A stretch of 64,000 nt of DNA, taken from NCBI GenBank assembly GCA_027475525.1, contig JAMWFC010000100.1:186001-250000 (forward strand). Direction: 5' to 3'. The notes below the pieces were generated by a model. It was not told the origin of the DNA. It saw nothing but the letters and a program-made list of their open reading frames with translations, and did not search any database. Positions 11,253 to 20,825 of the stretch are shown here, one piece after another. The number at the start of each line of letters is the position of its first letter. The stretch's first letter is position 1. The position numbers and the translations under genes were made by a program. The stretch is from Macrolepiota albuminosa. Its lineage: Eukaryota; Basidiomycota; Agaricomycetes; Agaricales; Agaricaceae.

Positions 11253-11333
11253 TGCACTAGTAGGAGTCAAACCCACCTACTGCAAGATACAAGGAATACC
11301 AATTGAGAATATTCCACTACATCATGGATGCTT
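11253..11333 (-). other. tRNA-like Pol III box module
   Basis: Minus-strand partner of 1330-1407: TGATGTAGTGGAATATT, then GGTTTGACTCCTACTAG. Confidence 0.5.
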
Positions 11334-11530
11334 ACTGTCCGCTGCTATGATGTAAATAAATATCAGTCTAATATTGTCAATTCAATACAGATAAACTAGT
11401 TGCGGTAAATTCTTGGATCCGTCCATGTACAGGATACTACTTCAGCAGACCCCTTCCACCCTCTGTCAATTTACTACAAGTAAAAATTGATGACACTATC
11501 CATTCAAATTCTGTACAATACTGACTTGTA

Positions 11531-11614
11531 ATAAGCGCCTGTAGTACAATAGAATATTGATAAATTGATATTTCATATTGTGCACAAGAGGTGGGTTTGA
11601 TTCCTGCTAGTGCA
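11531..11614 (+). other. tRNA-like Pol III box module
   Basis: GCGCCTGTAGTACAATAG, then GGTTTGATTCC and TGCTAGTGCA. The better preserved version is at 28149. Confidence 0.5.
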
Positions 11615-11926
11615 TATTAGAGCAGCAGGCCGCTGACGTCCGCTAGTGTCATGAATTTGATTCATTGAAAACTCCAGAAATTTCTGCATCTGTTCATTCC
11701 ATTGGTGTTACATGCAATGGAATGATCATGTGTGCAAATTCCTCCATCCTATACTCACTTCAGTAATTTCTAGCGTTTTGAACGAATCAACTTAATGATG
11801 CTAGCGAGTGATGAACGGATATTTTATTAGGACTTACAGGCCCTATTAAAATATTTGTCACTAGCAGGAGTTGAACCCACCTCTCAATATTCCATTGTCA
11901 CTCTTAGACTCCATTAAGGTGGAGTA

Positions 11927-11999
11927 GGAGTAGAACCCACTGCTGTACACAATATTGAATATCAATAAACGAATATTCCACTAAACAACTGGGACTGGT
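11927..11999 (-). other. tRNA-like Pol III box module
   Basis: Minus-strand member of the GTTCAGTGGAATATT family with B box GGTTCTACTCC. A shorter companion lies at 11857-11902. Confidence 0.45.
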
Positions 12000-12690
12000 T
12001 GCACTGCTGATGTCAGCTTGCTCATATGCCAACGTCTGCTACTGCCTACTGGCATGCCAGCAGACAGCAGACACTCATGCACCCTCTTCCGCTCTTCCTC
12101 CTCTTTCTCCCCAGTGCCATCCTCTCTACTCACACACTACCTCATACACCACCCCTATATGCCACATGCACCCCCCCTTCCCTCCTCCCCCCTGACCTGA
12201 TGTCCAATGTCTGCTATGTCCACTGGCATATCAGCAAACAGCCACGCTCCTCCCCTTTCTCTCCACTTTCATCCCTCTTCTGCCACCCCGTGTGGCAAAT
12301 GCCCATGCACCTCCTTTTCTTCTCTTCCACCCTGATGCTGGGCGATGCTAGATGATGCTGGACAATGCCAGGAGTTGCCAACAGATTCCCATGGATGCCA
12401 ACAGATACCAGCGAATATCCAGCGGATGGCAACGGATGTGCAACAGATAATGACAAATTCCACCAGATGCCAGCAGATCCCGACAGCTGCCAATGAACTC
12501 TGATGGATGCCAGCTGATGGCCAGCTGATGGCAGATGATGCCAACGCCCCTTTCAAGCTACAAAAAATCTTTTGAGAGGTATGCCACCCCCCTTCCACCT
12601 AAAAATAAATATCCATATGGAGACCTGCAGAGACATAGGTGGGCATCCATTCATTGTGTTATCCAACCTTTGACTCTATCTGTTGGTAAT

Positions 12691-12774
12691 GGACCCGTGG
12701 TGCAATGGTTAAATATGTGTTCTATTGCTGGAGGCTTGCCCAAGGCCAGGGGTTTGATTCCACTCTACAGGCAT
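12691..12774 (+). other. tRNA-Ser/Leu-like module in KDZ right arm, copy 1
   Basis: GGACCCGTGGTGCAATGGTT (A box), an arm-like GGAGGCTTGCCCAAGGCC, then GGGTTTGATTCC (B box) and a terminal ACAGGCA. At about 84 bases with an extra variable arm, it resembles a class II tRNA. Two more versions are at 14022 (minus) and 29373 (split by an LTR). Stem pairing is imperfect, so I call it tRNA-like rather than a tRNA gene. Confidence 0.6.
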
Positions 12775-13356
12775 ACAATGGCAAGACAACGTTCCTTTTT
12801 CTTTGGTCCAACCAGCCCCTGTGGACCTGCATAGGCCTGGAGGGCCTGCATAGGTTTGAGTGAGTCGACATAGGTCTGCATAAATGTCTGCTAGTGGCTT
12901 GTGTAGCTCTGCGTAGGTCTGCAGAGCCCTTCTGTGGACATATGCTGGTGTTGGAGGTGGGAAAAGGAGGGAAGGGGAGGCATACAGCCTTGAGTTATTG
13001 CAGGGAGGAAGGGAGAGGGGAGGGAAGTAGAGAACCTCGAGGAGGGTTTATTCATGCCATGACGTCTGCCAATGTAGGAGGCTTTCACTCATGGGCTAAT
13101 GCCCACTGGCAGCCGCTGATGCACATTGATGTCTGCTAGTGTCTGCTGACATCTGCTGGGCCTGCATGTGCATGTATGTGCCCACCTTTTATTGATCCAC
13201 TGGACTGTGTCATACAGCACATTGTGACATGTCCGCAGCTCTATATTTTATGCACTGTGGGCACTGCTCCACTCCAGTGTAGCAGACTCTGCTGGACATG
13301 TATGATACAGCACAAAGCAAGCTCCCATACAATGTATAACACATACTGTTGTGATG

Positions 13357-13401
13357 CCATATCCTGGCTAAACTGGCTTTGAAGATTGGAGCAGGGTAGG
13401 G
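13357..13401. other. 45-base spacer between KDZ copies 1 and 2
   Basis: Unique sequence between ...GTTGTGATG (end of copy 1) and CATCACAACGG (start of copy 2). I see no clear target-site duplication on either side. Confidence 0.7.
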
Positions 13402-14021
13402 CATCACAACGGTATGTGTCATACGTTGTACGGAAGCCCGCTTTGTGCTGTACCATACGTGTCCAGCAGAGTCCACTACACTGGAGCGGAGCAGTCTCCA
13501 CAGTGCCATAGAATACAGAGCCGCGGACATGTCACAATATGCTATATGACACAGTCCAGTAGATCGATAAAAGGTGGGCACACACATGCGCATGCAGGCC
13601 TGGCAGATGCCAGTGGACACTAGTGGATGTCAATGTGCATTAGCGGCCACTGGTGGGCATCAGCACACGAGTGAAAACCTCCTCCATTGGCGGACTTCAT
13701 GGCATGAATAAACCCTCCTCGAGGTTCCCCACTTCCCTCCCCTCTCCATTCCTCCCCACAATAACTCGAGGCTGCGCATCTCCCCTTCCATCCTTTTCCC
13801 ACCCCCGATGCCAGCGTACGTCCACGAAAGGGCCCTGAAAATCTATGCAGGCCTAAGCAAGCCACCAGCGGACATCCACGCAGACGTACATCGACGGACT
13901 CAAACCTACGTGGGCCCTCCCAGGCCTGTGCAGGGCACCAGCGGACATCCACAGAGGCCTACGCAGGTCCATGGAGTCTGGTTGGACCAAGGAAAAAAGT
14001 AACTTTGTCTTGCCCGCCGTA

Positions 14022-14104
14022 TGCCTGTGGGGGGGAATCGAACCCCCGGCCTTGGGAAAGCCTCCAGCAACAGAACGCACATTTAACCGTTGCACCACAG
14101 GTCC
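14022..14104 (-). other. tRNA-Ser/Leu-like module
   Basis: On the minus strand GGACCTGTGGTGCAACGGTT, then GGGGGTTCGATTCCCCCC and a terminal ACAGGCA. This has the strongest B-box arm in the window, a five-base G/C T-stem. Its 3' half-complement is repeated by the 77-base duplication at 14072-14225. Confidence 0.65.
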
Positions 14105-14225
14105 GTTACTAACAGATAGATTCAAAGGTCGGATAACACAATGAACAGAGAACGCACATTTAACCGTTGCACCACAGGTCCGTTACTAACAGATAGATTC
14201 AAAGGTCGGATAACACAATGAACAG
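14072..14225. repeat. 77-base tandem duplication (14072-14148 = 14149-14225)
   Basis: Perfect copies, period 77. Confidence 0.9.
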
Positions 14226-14680
14226 ATGCCCACCTACGTTTTTGCAGGTTCCCGTATGGATTTTTTGAGGTGGAAGAGGGGTGGCATACCTCCCAAAAGA
14301 GTTTTCGTGGCCTGAAAGGGGCGTTGGAATCAGCAGCCATCAGCTGGCCATCAGCTGGCATCCGTTGGAGTTCATCAGCAGCCATTGCGACCTGCTGGCA
14401 TCCGTCGGCATCTGCCGGATATCTGCTGGTATCCGTTGGCAACCCCCAGCATCGTCCGGCATCAGGGCGGGAGAGAAGGAAACGGGGTGCGTAGGTGTCC
14501 GCCACATGGGGTGGCGTCTCGGAGAGCATGGGGGGTGGCAGAAGAGGGATGGGGGTGGGGAGAAAGAGGAGGAGCGTGGGTGTCCGCTGGTACCCCAGCG
14601 GACACAGCAGACGTCAGACGTCAGGTCAGGGGGGAGGAGAGAAGCGGGGTGCATGTGGTGGACGGGGGTGGCATGTGAGG

Positions 14681-14834
14681 TAGTGTGGGGAGTGGAGAGG
14701 ATGGCACTGGGGAGAAAGAGGGGGAAGGGTGGAAGAGGGTGCGTGAGTGTCCGCTGTTAGTGTGGGGAGTGGAGAGGATGGCACTGGGGAGAAAGAGGGG
14801 GAAGGGTGGAAGAGGGTGCGTGAGTGTCCGCTGT
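14681..14834. repeat. 77-base tandem duplication (14681-14757 = 14758-14834)
   Basis: Perfect copies, period 77, in the G-rich part of the arm. Confidence 0.9.
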
Positions 14835-14914
14835 TTGCTGGCATGCCAGTGGACAGTAGCGGACAGTAGCTGATGTCGGCATGTGAGCCAGCTGATGTCA
14901 GCGGTGCAACCAGT

Positions 14915-14984
14915 CCCAGTGGTTCAGTGGAATATTCATTTATTGATATTCAATATTGTGTACAGTGGTGGGTTCTACTCCTAC
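14915..14984 (+). other. tRNA-like Pol III box module
   Basis: GTGGTTCAGTGGAATATT then GGTTCTACTCC. It is inverted relative to 28556-28632. Confidence 0.5.
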
Positions 14985-15206
14985 TTCACCTTAACAGGGA
15001 CTAATGCTGTGTTTTTATATGGGTGCATTTTTGCTCTACATATACATTGTACTGACCTGGAGTATGCGCCTGTGGTAGTGGATCTGACCAAAACTCTAGC
15101 AATTACTAAAGCGGGATAGGATGGAGGAGTTGACGCATAAGATCATTCCAGTTCACATGACAAGTGATGATACACTAGGGCTGACTACCTTTTTTACAAA
15201 GACCAG

Positions 15207-15730
15207 CACAAAGGTCTAGTGGAATATTATCTATTGGTCTTTCTTATGTCTTGCAGTAGATGGGTTTGATTCCTACTAGTGCATTTTTGTCTCACTGTTT
15301 TTAGCTAATTGTTATTTACTACACAGTATGATAAACAAAGTAAGGTCCTAATTTAAACATAGTGACATGATATCTATTTAGACTATAGCAGTGTACAGTA
15401 AGCATCGATAATCTAGTGGAATATTATCCATTGGTCTTCATTGTGTGTTGCAGTAGGTGGGTTCGACTCCTGCTTGGTGCAATGAACATTAAAATGTTTG
15501 CAATTTTTGACCTGCTTAGCTAATTGTTATTTACTACACAGTATAATAAACAAAGTAAGGTCCTAATTTAAACAGAGTGACATGATATCTATTTAGACTA
15601 TAGCAGTGTACAGTAAGCATTGATGGTCTAGTGGAATATTATCCATTGGTGTTCATTGTGTGTTGCAGTAGGTGGGTTCGACTCCTGCTTAGTGCAATAA
15701 ACATTAAGACGTTTGCAATTTTTGACCTGC
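15207..15730 (+). repeat. Tandem array of about 215-base units, each with a tRNA-like module
   Basis: TTAGCTAATTGTTATTTACT recurs at 15301, 15516 and 15731, giving a period of 215. Each unit ends with a tRNA-like module: 15207-15283, 15402-15481 and 15617-15696 (TCTAGTGGAATATTATCCATT, B box GGTTCGACTCCTGC, then GTGCA). The third unit runs into the Zn2Cys6 gene leader. Copies 1 and 3 have only one unit. Confidence 0.75.
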
Positions 15731-15838
15731 TTAGCTAATTGTTATTTACTAAACTGTAAGATAAACAAAGTAAGGTTTTGTCAAGCAATAAATCAAACTT
15801 CTTTTGTAATTTAAACAGGGTCACATGATATCTATTTT

Positions 15839-15992
15839 CAGAACTTGCTTCGTGTAAAGTTCTCGTCCGTTTCTTTAATCCTCCATCTGCCATGTCTAAC
15901 AAAGAACTCCACCAACAGAACTTGCTTCGTGTAAAGTTCTCGTCCGTTTCTTTAATCCTCCATCTGCCATGTCTAACAAAGAACTCCACCAA
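15839..15992. repeat. 77-base tandem duplication (15839-15915 = 15916-15992)
   Basis: Perfect copies. It duplicates the start codon region of the Zn2Cys6 gene (ATG at 15892 and again at 15969). Confidence 0.9.
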
Positions 15993-18024
15993 CGGGTCGT
16001 TGACGTGGATGTTTGAGTATTATACCTTGCTCTCAGAGGAGACCTGCGACAACTCAAAGCACAGCAGAAGGACCTGGTAAGATACAAGCACTCCTGCCTA
16101 ATAGACATGCACTAATAGTCGTCCTGTAGATTGACATGTGGTTCAAGGTTAGGGACGTCAAGGATGACAAGAAACTCCTCCTTGATGCCAGGAGAAGTTT
16201 CATCAACAAAGTTATTCTGCTACTCCAGAGCAAGCTTTCTGATGAGGATATGACCAGGCGGTTGAAGGACACTGCGAAGAAATGGACCCAGAGGAGCGGA
16301 AGGGGGGAAGAACCAAGTGGGGGCGAAGAACAACCTGATCTGTCGACTGAGGCTGGTCTGTCGACAGCACCGGCACGAGAAGACCAGATAGGTCATAGGC
16401 CGGCAGCAGGAGATTTGTCTGGTCCATCACCAATTCCAAAGAAGAGAAAACAACTGAGTCCTCCAGCGGCAGGAGATTTGTCTGGTCCGTCACCAAATCC
16501 CAAGAAGCCAAAATGGGTGACCTATATTGGTCAGCCTCCTCCTGGTACCTATCGTCAACAGAAGGAGCAGGAGGACAAGGATGAGGACAAGGATGAAGAG
16601 GAAGAGGAAGAGGAAGAACAAGAGGGCAGGATACCAAAGAGGGAAATTACTGGAGGGATGCTGTTGGGCAGGTATCTGAGGACAGCACCTCGTCGCGAGG
16701 GTCAGCACATCAACCCCCTTTGCCAATATTGCGCAAGTAAGCGGCTACAGTGTGTCAGGACAAAGGGCAGCACCGCATGCAATCCCTGCCGGCTCATTCG
16801 CAAACGAACATGCAGCCTGACGATTGTCAAGAAAACCGTCAAGCCCAGCAACAAGGGAAAGGGGAAAAAACCACTGAGAAAGAAGTCAGTGATGATTATT
16901 GAGAGTGATGATGGTATGAAACTCTTTTCCTGCTCAAATAGCTAACCACACTGAGAAAGAAGTCAGTGATGATTATTGAGAGTGATGATGGTATGAAACT
17001 CTTTTCCTGCTCAAATAGCTAACTAATAGTTAGCAGATGAATCAACCAGTCCAATCGCGGGACCATCAAAACCGTCCGTCCGTCCATTCCAACCGTCAAC
17101 CTCCAACTGCCCAGTGGACCCTCTTCCGGTCAAGGAAAAGGGCAAGGAGCGGGCAATGGAGTCTAGTTACAGTGAGGACATTGTGGCTGGTGTAATGGCA
17201 GAGGTGGAGAGCTGTTTGGACAGGATGGAGAATGGGTTCCAGGAAGCATTGTGGAATGTTGGGGAGCAGGTGCGGGACAGGTTTGTCATGGCTGAGGTGA
17301 GCTGGTTACCGTGTATTGAGGACTTCTTCCGTCGCTGCCAGACTCAGGTTGACACGCTTGGGGGCCGCATAGAAACTCTGCAAACAAATGTTTCTCTTGC
17401 GGGTGAGACACTTGAAGACCACGCCGGACGGATCCATCAGACGGAAGAGCAGATCCGCAATATTTGGGGTGTGGTTGACACTTTGCAGAATCAACTTCAC
17501 ATCTCTACCCATCCCTCCAGTCCGTCAGCTCAGGATGATGTGGCAGTGCATCCAACAGGGCACAGAATCAACTTCACATCTCTACCCATCCCTCCAGTCC
17601 GTCAGCTCAGGATGATGTGGCAGTGCATCCAACAGGGCACAGTGGACTTGGACCCATTGTTGAAGAGGAAGAAACCACTCCTGACCCCATCGCTGACCAA
17701 TCCCCTGCCACTGCTGACATATCCGTTCCCACTGGTGACACCTCTGCCCTCGCCACTGACCAATCCCATCACACCGCTGACTTATCTGCTCTCACCGTTG
17801 CTCCGTCCCCGCTTCAACAAACATCCTCAGGGACCTCTCCCGCATGAACATCTCCGTCACCCCCTCAACCATCTTCTGTCCCTCTGCCAGTCCCTGCCAA
17901 GGACCCTCTCCCTGGCCCAAGGGGATGAGCTCGCAGCAACTCCCAAAGTAGTTGGCCGCCGATGCAACAGACCCGATCATCTCGTCAGCTTACTGAGAGA
18001 CGGAAGGCAACAGAAGAGAAGTGA
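15969..18024 (+). CDS. KDZ-borne Zn2Cys6 zinc-cluster protein with coiled coil (gene A)
   Basis: I join three exons. Exon 1 (15969-16076) begins MSNKELHQ. Intron 16077-16129 is GTAAGA...TGTAG with a CTAAT branch. Exon 2 (16130-16990) encodes a basic helical start, an acidic E/D tract, and the cluster CQYCASKRLQC...CNPCRLIRKRTC (C-x2-C-x6-C-x8-C-x2-C-x7-C), which fits fungal Zn2Cys6 DNA-binding domains. Intron 16991-17036 is GTATGA...TTAGCAG. Exon 3 (17037-18024) continues in phase as DESTSPIAGPSKPS, a predicted coiled coil (17160-17510), a Pro/Thr/Asp-rich tail and a stop TGA. Two 77-base duplications (16872, 17486) shift the frame and should be ignored. TGA codons at about 16014, near 17845 and near 17927 replace CGA-derived codons. 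The role is unknown; it is a candidate DNA-binding partner of the transposase. Confidence 0.75.
16872..17025. repeat. 77-base tandem duplication (16872-16948 = 16949-17025)
   Basis: Perfect copies, in exon 2 and intron 2 of gene A. It creates a false stop at 16945. Confidence 0.9.
17486..17639. repeat. 77-base tandem duplication (17486-17562 = 17563-17639)
   Basis: Perfect copies in exon 3 of gene A. The true frame after it reads GLGPIVEEEETTPDPIADQS. Confidence 0.9.
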
Positions 18025-18129
18025 AGGATGGACAATTACATATTTTTTTTTCGCTATGACAGACATTCGTACATTTTTGTAACCCTATAGTTTACAAAAA
18101 TGTAATATAACATTCCCCCCTTCCCCACA

Positions 18130-20584
18130 TCAATGACGGCGGACTGGTCGAATGACCTTAGTGCGGCTGCTACTCCTTTTGGCTGGTGTAGACATATCAA
18201 TGTATTGAGCTGCATCTTCCTGTAGCATTTGTGCTTGAGACTTGCGGGGTCGCTTGGAATTTGTTGACAATTGGTTAGGCAATGCCTTGTGCTTCTTTTG
18301 GTTTTGTAATGCCGGCCTTCCCTCACCTTCAAATTGGTCATTGTCCTCATCTTGAAGAATGTCGAGCACCCTTCTTGACACTCTATATCTAGGGGAACCA
18401 TCACTAGGGCCATTAATTGGAGGGTCTGGATGGCTCCATCCTCTTTGTTGTAAGAGGTGGATGGTAGTGGCATCTACCACTGCTGTATCATCAACACATC
18501 TGTCATGAACGGATTCGTTGAGAGCGGACTCGTGTGGATGGTAGTGGCATCTACCACTGCTGTATCATCAACACATCTGTCATGAACGGATTCGTTGAGA
18601 GCGGACTCGTCGTGAGTGGAAGCTGATACATTTGGTCAGATTTGTTGTGAACCGTGGATCTGTTGTGGCGCTGAGGCTGGGGAGTGTGCGGTGAGCGCAA
18701 GACAGGAGGTTCCTCCTGTAAGTCAGGCAGTGGTGTGTGTGGTACGCTAGGTGACAGGGGAAGTGTAGGCCCCCGTTGCCACTCCAAGTTGGCTGCAGAT
18801 CCGGTGACTAAAGCGGATCTGCCATCAGCGGCTCCATCATTAGCAATGGTCCTACTGTTGCCATCGACTACCGCAGATCCGGTGACTAAAGCGGATCTGC
18901 CATCAGCGGCTCCATCATTAGCAATGGTCCTACTGTTGCCATCGACTACCGCTGATGGTGTTGGCCTCTGTTTCCGATTTTTCCCTCTATTTTTGCGTGT
19001 AGCCTTACATGCTGCTGCTGCTGCCGCATTTTTTTCACGATCAGCTTGGGTGCCGTACTTGGCAGCTACTGGCTGCTTGTGACGGTTGAGATAAACTGTC
19101 CAGCGGAAGGTGTCACCGGATCCATACTGTCCTTGACGGTCTCTCCAGAAGTTCAGCAGACGCAATAGCTCAGGCCGACCAAGATTATGAGGATCTTGGA
19201 ATATCAGACCCTCTGGAAGATACCTTGAATGTATGAATTGCTGATCATTGGTCCTCACTGCCTTGTAAGGAGCAGATTTATAAGACCCTCTGGAAGATAC
19301 CTTGAATGTATGAATTGCTGATCATTGGTCCTCACTGCCTTGTAAGGAGCAGATTTATACCGGTAACCAGACGCAATTTCTGATGGGGTGATCAGATGAT
19401 GAGCAAAGGTGGAGAAAACTAGGATTCACTGTAATGAGTATTTAGATAGTCCTGAACAAGCATTTCCAATTCTGCCTGAGTTTGAAATATATTTGGTCCT
19501 GGATCTGCTGGTAATATTGGGAATCCATCCCTATCCAGATCAAGGATGAGGTCATGGCGTGTAAGGATAGGAGGAGTCAAATCATGGGGTGATTGCATGT
19601 TGGACGGCATGTCTCTACCAAGAAGAGCAGACATGTAATCCATCATCTTCTTGTTGAGGTCACTAACAAGGTCAGGAAAGGAGTCTTGAAAGGTAGGTCG
19701 GTTAGCATGGGTCAAGTATGACATATTGTCATGACTATAATTGGTGTCAAAATTGTTTAAAGAATGATGGCACCACATACATTCTAATAGTCATGCCTTC
19801 ATCTGCATACCAACCAACAACAGTCCAACTCAACATGCCCATCTCTCTAAATCAAAGCACATCTGCATTGTCCACACGCTTCAAACCATGCTTTCGGGCC
19901 TTCCTGGAGAGACAATGATTAGAAAGCGGAATCAAGTGGACGGATGTACAACGAATAGAGGATGGATGGGGGACGGAAGGAGTACCAACTTGCACTGAAT
20001 TTCTGGCGGATTTCCTTTTTTGCTCCATTCTGCTGCCATCTTCCATAAATGACTTTCCTCCTGCAGTGTGAGTTGATGCATAACATTTTTGACAGCCACA
20101 TTATATTGTGCAAATGCATCCAATCCCGAGGCATTGTGATCCTTACCCCTCAACAAGTTCTGGATCTCCTCGTTTATCTCCTTTGCCATTGTCTGCCGGA
20201 CAACATCTTGCAGTGAAGTTTTCAGGAGCACCTTTGGATCTTTATGCTGGTAATAAGGGTGCCAGCAATTCTTGATATACTGGACAACCTTCTATTCAAG
20301 CAAATGATGTCTAGTTCTTTGCAATGAGTTGCTGTACCTACTTTGATTCTCTCTGCCCACTCTTCCCCTGTCTTTGGCTCTGTCCCCTTAGTGGCCCAGT
20401 AGTTGAAAATATCCGTTAGGATTTTATCCTTCAAGATAGCAGTCCGAGCTTGAGGAGTAGTTGAGGAGCGGTAGAGTTCCTTGTATGGTTCAAAGATAGA
20501 TCTTTCTTCCACTGTAAATATCAGTTCCACTCGTCTTTTCTTTGGTGAAAATATTGGTTCAGGTGGTTGCAGGAGGGCAGACAT
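18130..20584 (-). CDS. KDZ-borne protein of unknown function (gene B)
   Basis: Starts at 20584 (MSALLQPPEPIFSPKKRRVE). A 50-base intron (20341-20292, GTAGGT...AATAG) joins EWAERIK to KVVQYIKNCWHPYYQHKD. A second probable intron lies near 20000-19920 (TCTCCAG acceptor). The middle part (19778-19419) and the C-terminal part (about 19380-18130) hold no domain I can name. Visible are a basic Lys/Arg/Ala-rich tract, a 26-residue direct repeat (SAVVDGNSRTIANDGAADGR...) and a lysine-rich tail. TGA interruptions look like decayed CGA. Similar hypothetical proteins are common in mushroom genomes, in my recollection. It is divergent from the transposase gene, and a truncated homologue sits in copy 3 (35035-35706). 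It is absent from copy 1. Confidence 0.6.
18457..18610. repeat. 77-base tandem duplication (18457-18533 = 18534-18610)
   Basis: Perfect copies within gene B. Removing one connects the two halves of the C-terminal coding segment. Confidence 0.9.
18795..18950. repeat. 78-base tandem duplication (18795-18872 = 18873-18950)
   Basis: Unlike the others the period is 78, so gene B stays in frame and gains a 26-residue direct repeat. It could be a real duplication. Confidence 0.85.
19206..19359. repeat. 77-base tandem duplication (19206-19282 = 19283-19359)
   Basis: Perfect copies within gene B. Confidence 0.9.
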
Positions 20585-20825
20585 GTTTGTAGACAATATA
20601 ATTTTCTGCAACCACACAGTTCTCAACCGAAGGATCACATGATAAAATATAGATTTTCTGTTCAGTGTCCGTTGATGACAAACGGATTCCGTTGGTCTTC
20701 GATGGATAGGGTCCGCTGTCCACTGGTATCCAGCCCATCCAAATTGGGGCATATTGCCGATATTGATGAGCAGTCTCATTAGATATCCCGTACAATGGCT
20801 AGGTCCTGGCCATAGATATTTTGAT
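20585..20825. promoter_or_regulatory. Divergent intergenic region between gene B and the KDZ transposase
   Basis: 241 bases between two outward-facing start codons (20584 minus, 20826 plus), rich in CGGAT/ATCCG words, for example ACGGATTCCGT near 20681. It is the only possible promoter for both genes. I see no unambiguous TATA box. Copy 1 has lost this region. Confidence 0.4.

Larger units (their letters stand above)
1..13356 (+). mobile_element. KDZ-type DNA transposon, copy 1 (internally deleted, left end outside window)
   Basis: This is a large DNA transposon related to copy 2. The left inverted-repeat arm is already in progress at base 1. The right arm ends at 13356 with ...TGTTGTGATG, matching the terminus of copy 2. 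It retains a decayed Zn2Cys6 gene, the N-terminal half of the KDZ transposase and the tail of the third plus-strand gene. Compared with copy 2 it lacks one block of about 3.4 kb (17.9-21.3 kb of copy 2: the minus-strand gene, divergent promoter and transposase exon 1) and one of about 3.6 kb (23.17-26.80 kb of copy 2: transposase C-terminus and most of the next gene). A Gypsy element of 5.3 kb sits inside it. It is best read as a non-autonomous internal-deletion derivative. Confidence 0.8.
10911..13356 (-). repeat. Right inverted-repeat arm of KDZ copy 1
   Basis: It is noncoding. From about 11043 onward the sequence diverges from copy 2 into inverted-repeat material: tRNA-like modules at 11253, 11531, 11857, 11927 and 12691, a 12330-12550 tract of short imperfect CCAGCGGATG-like units, then a unique outer block ending ...CATACTGTTGTGATG at 13356. 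The outer part (12660-13356) matches the arms of copy 2. Confidence 0.8.
13402..15010 (+). repeat. Left inverted-repeat arm of KDZ copy 2
   Basis: Inverted match to 28530-30598. The outer 600 bases are unique-looking. The middle holds a tRNA-like module (14022). The inner part is GC-rich with many CCGCTGG/CCAGCGG elements and a G-rich strand from 14460 to 14840. It contains no gene. Confidence 0.85.

Noticed and set aside
12691..12774. Genuine nuclear tRNA-Ser or tRNA-Leu gene
   Set aside because: A and B boxes are good, but acceptor and anticodon stems pair poorly, the three copies sit at matching places in transposon arms, and one is split by an LTR. Called tRNA-like instead.
14072..14225. 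Possible CRISPR-like or satellite structure from the many direct repeats
   Set aside because: Each is a single duplication of different sequence with no spacers, and the organism is eukaryotic.
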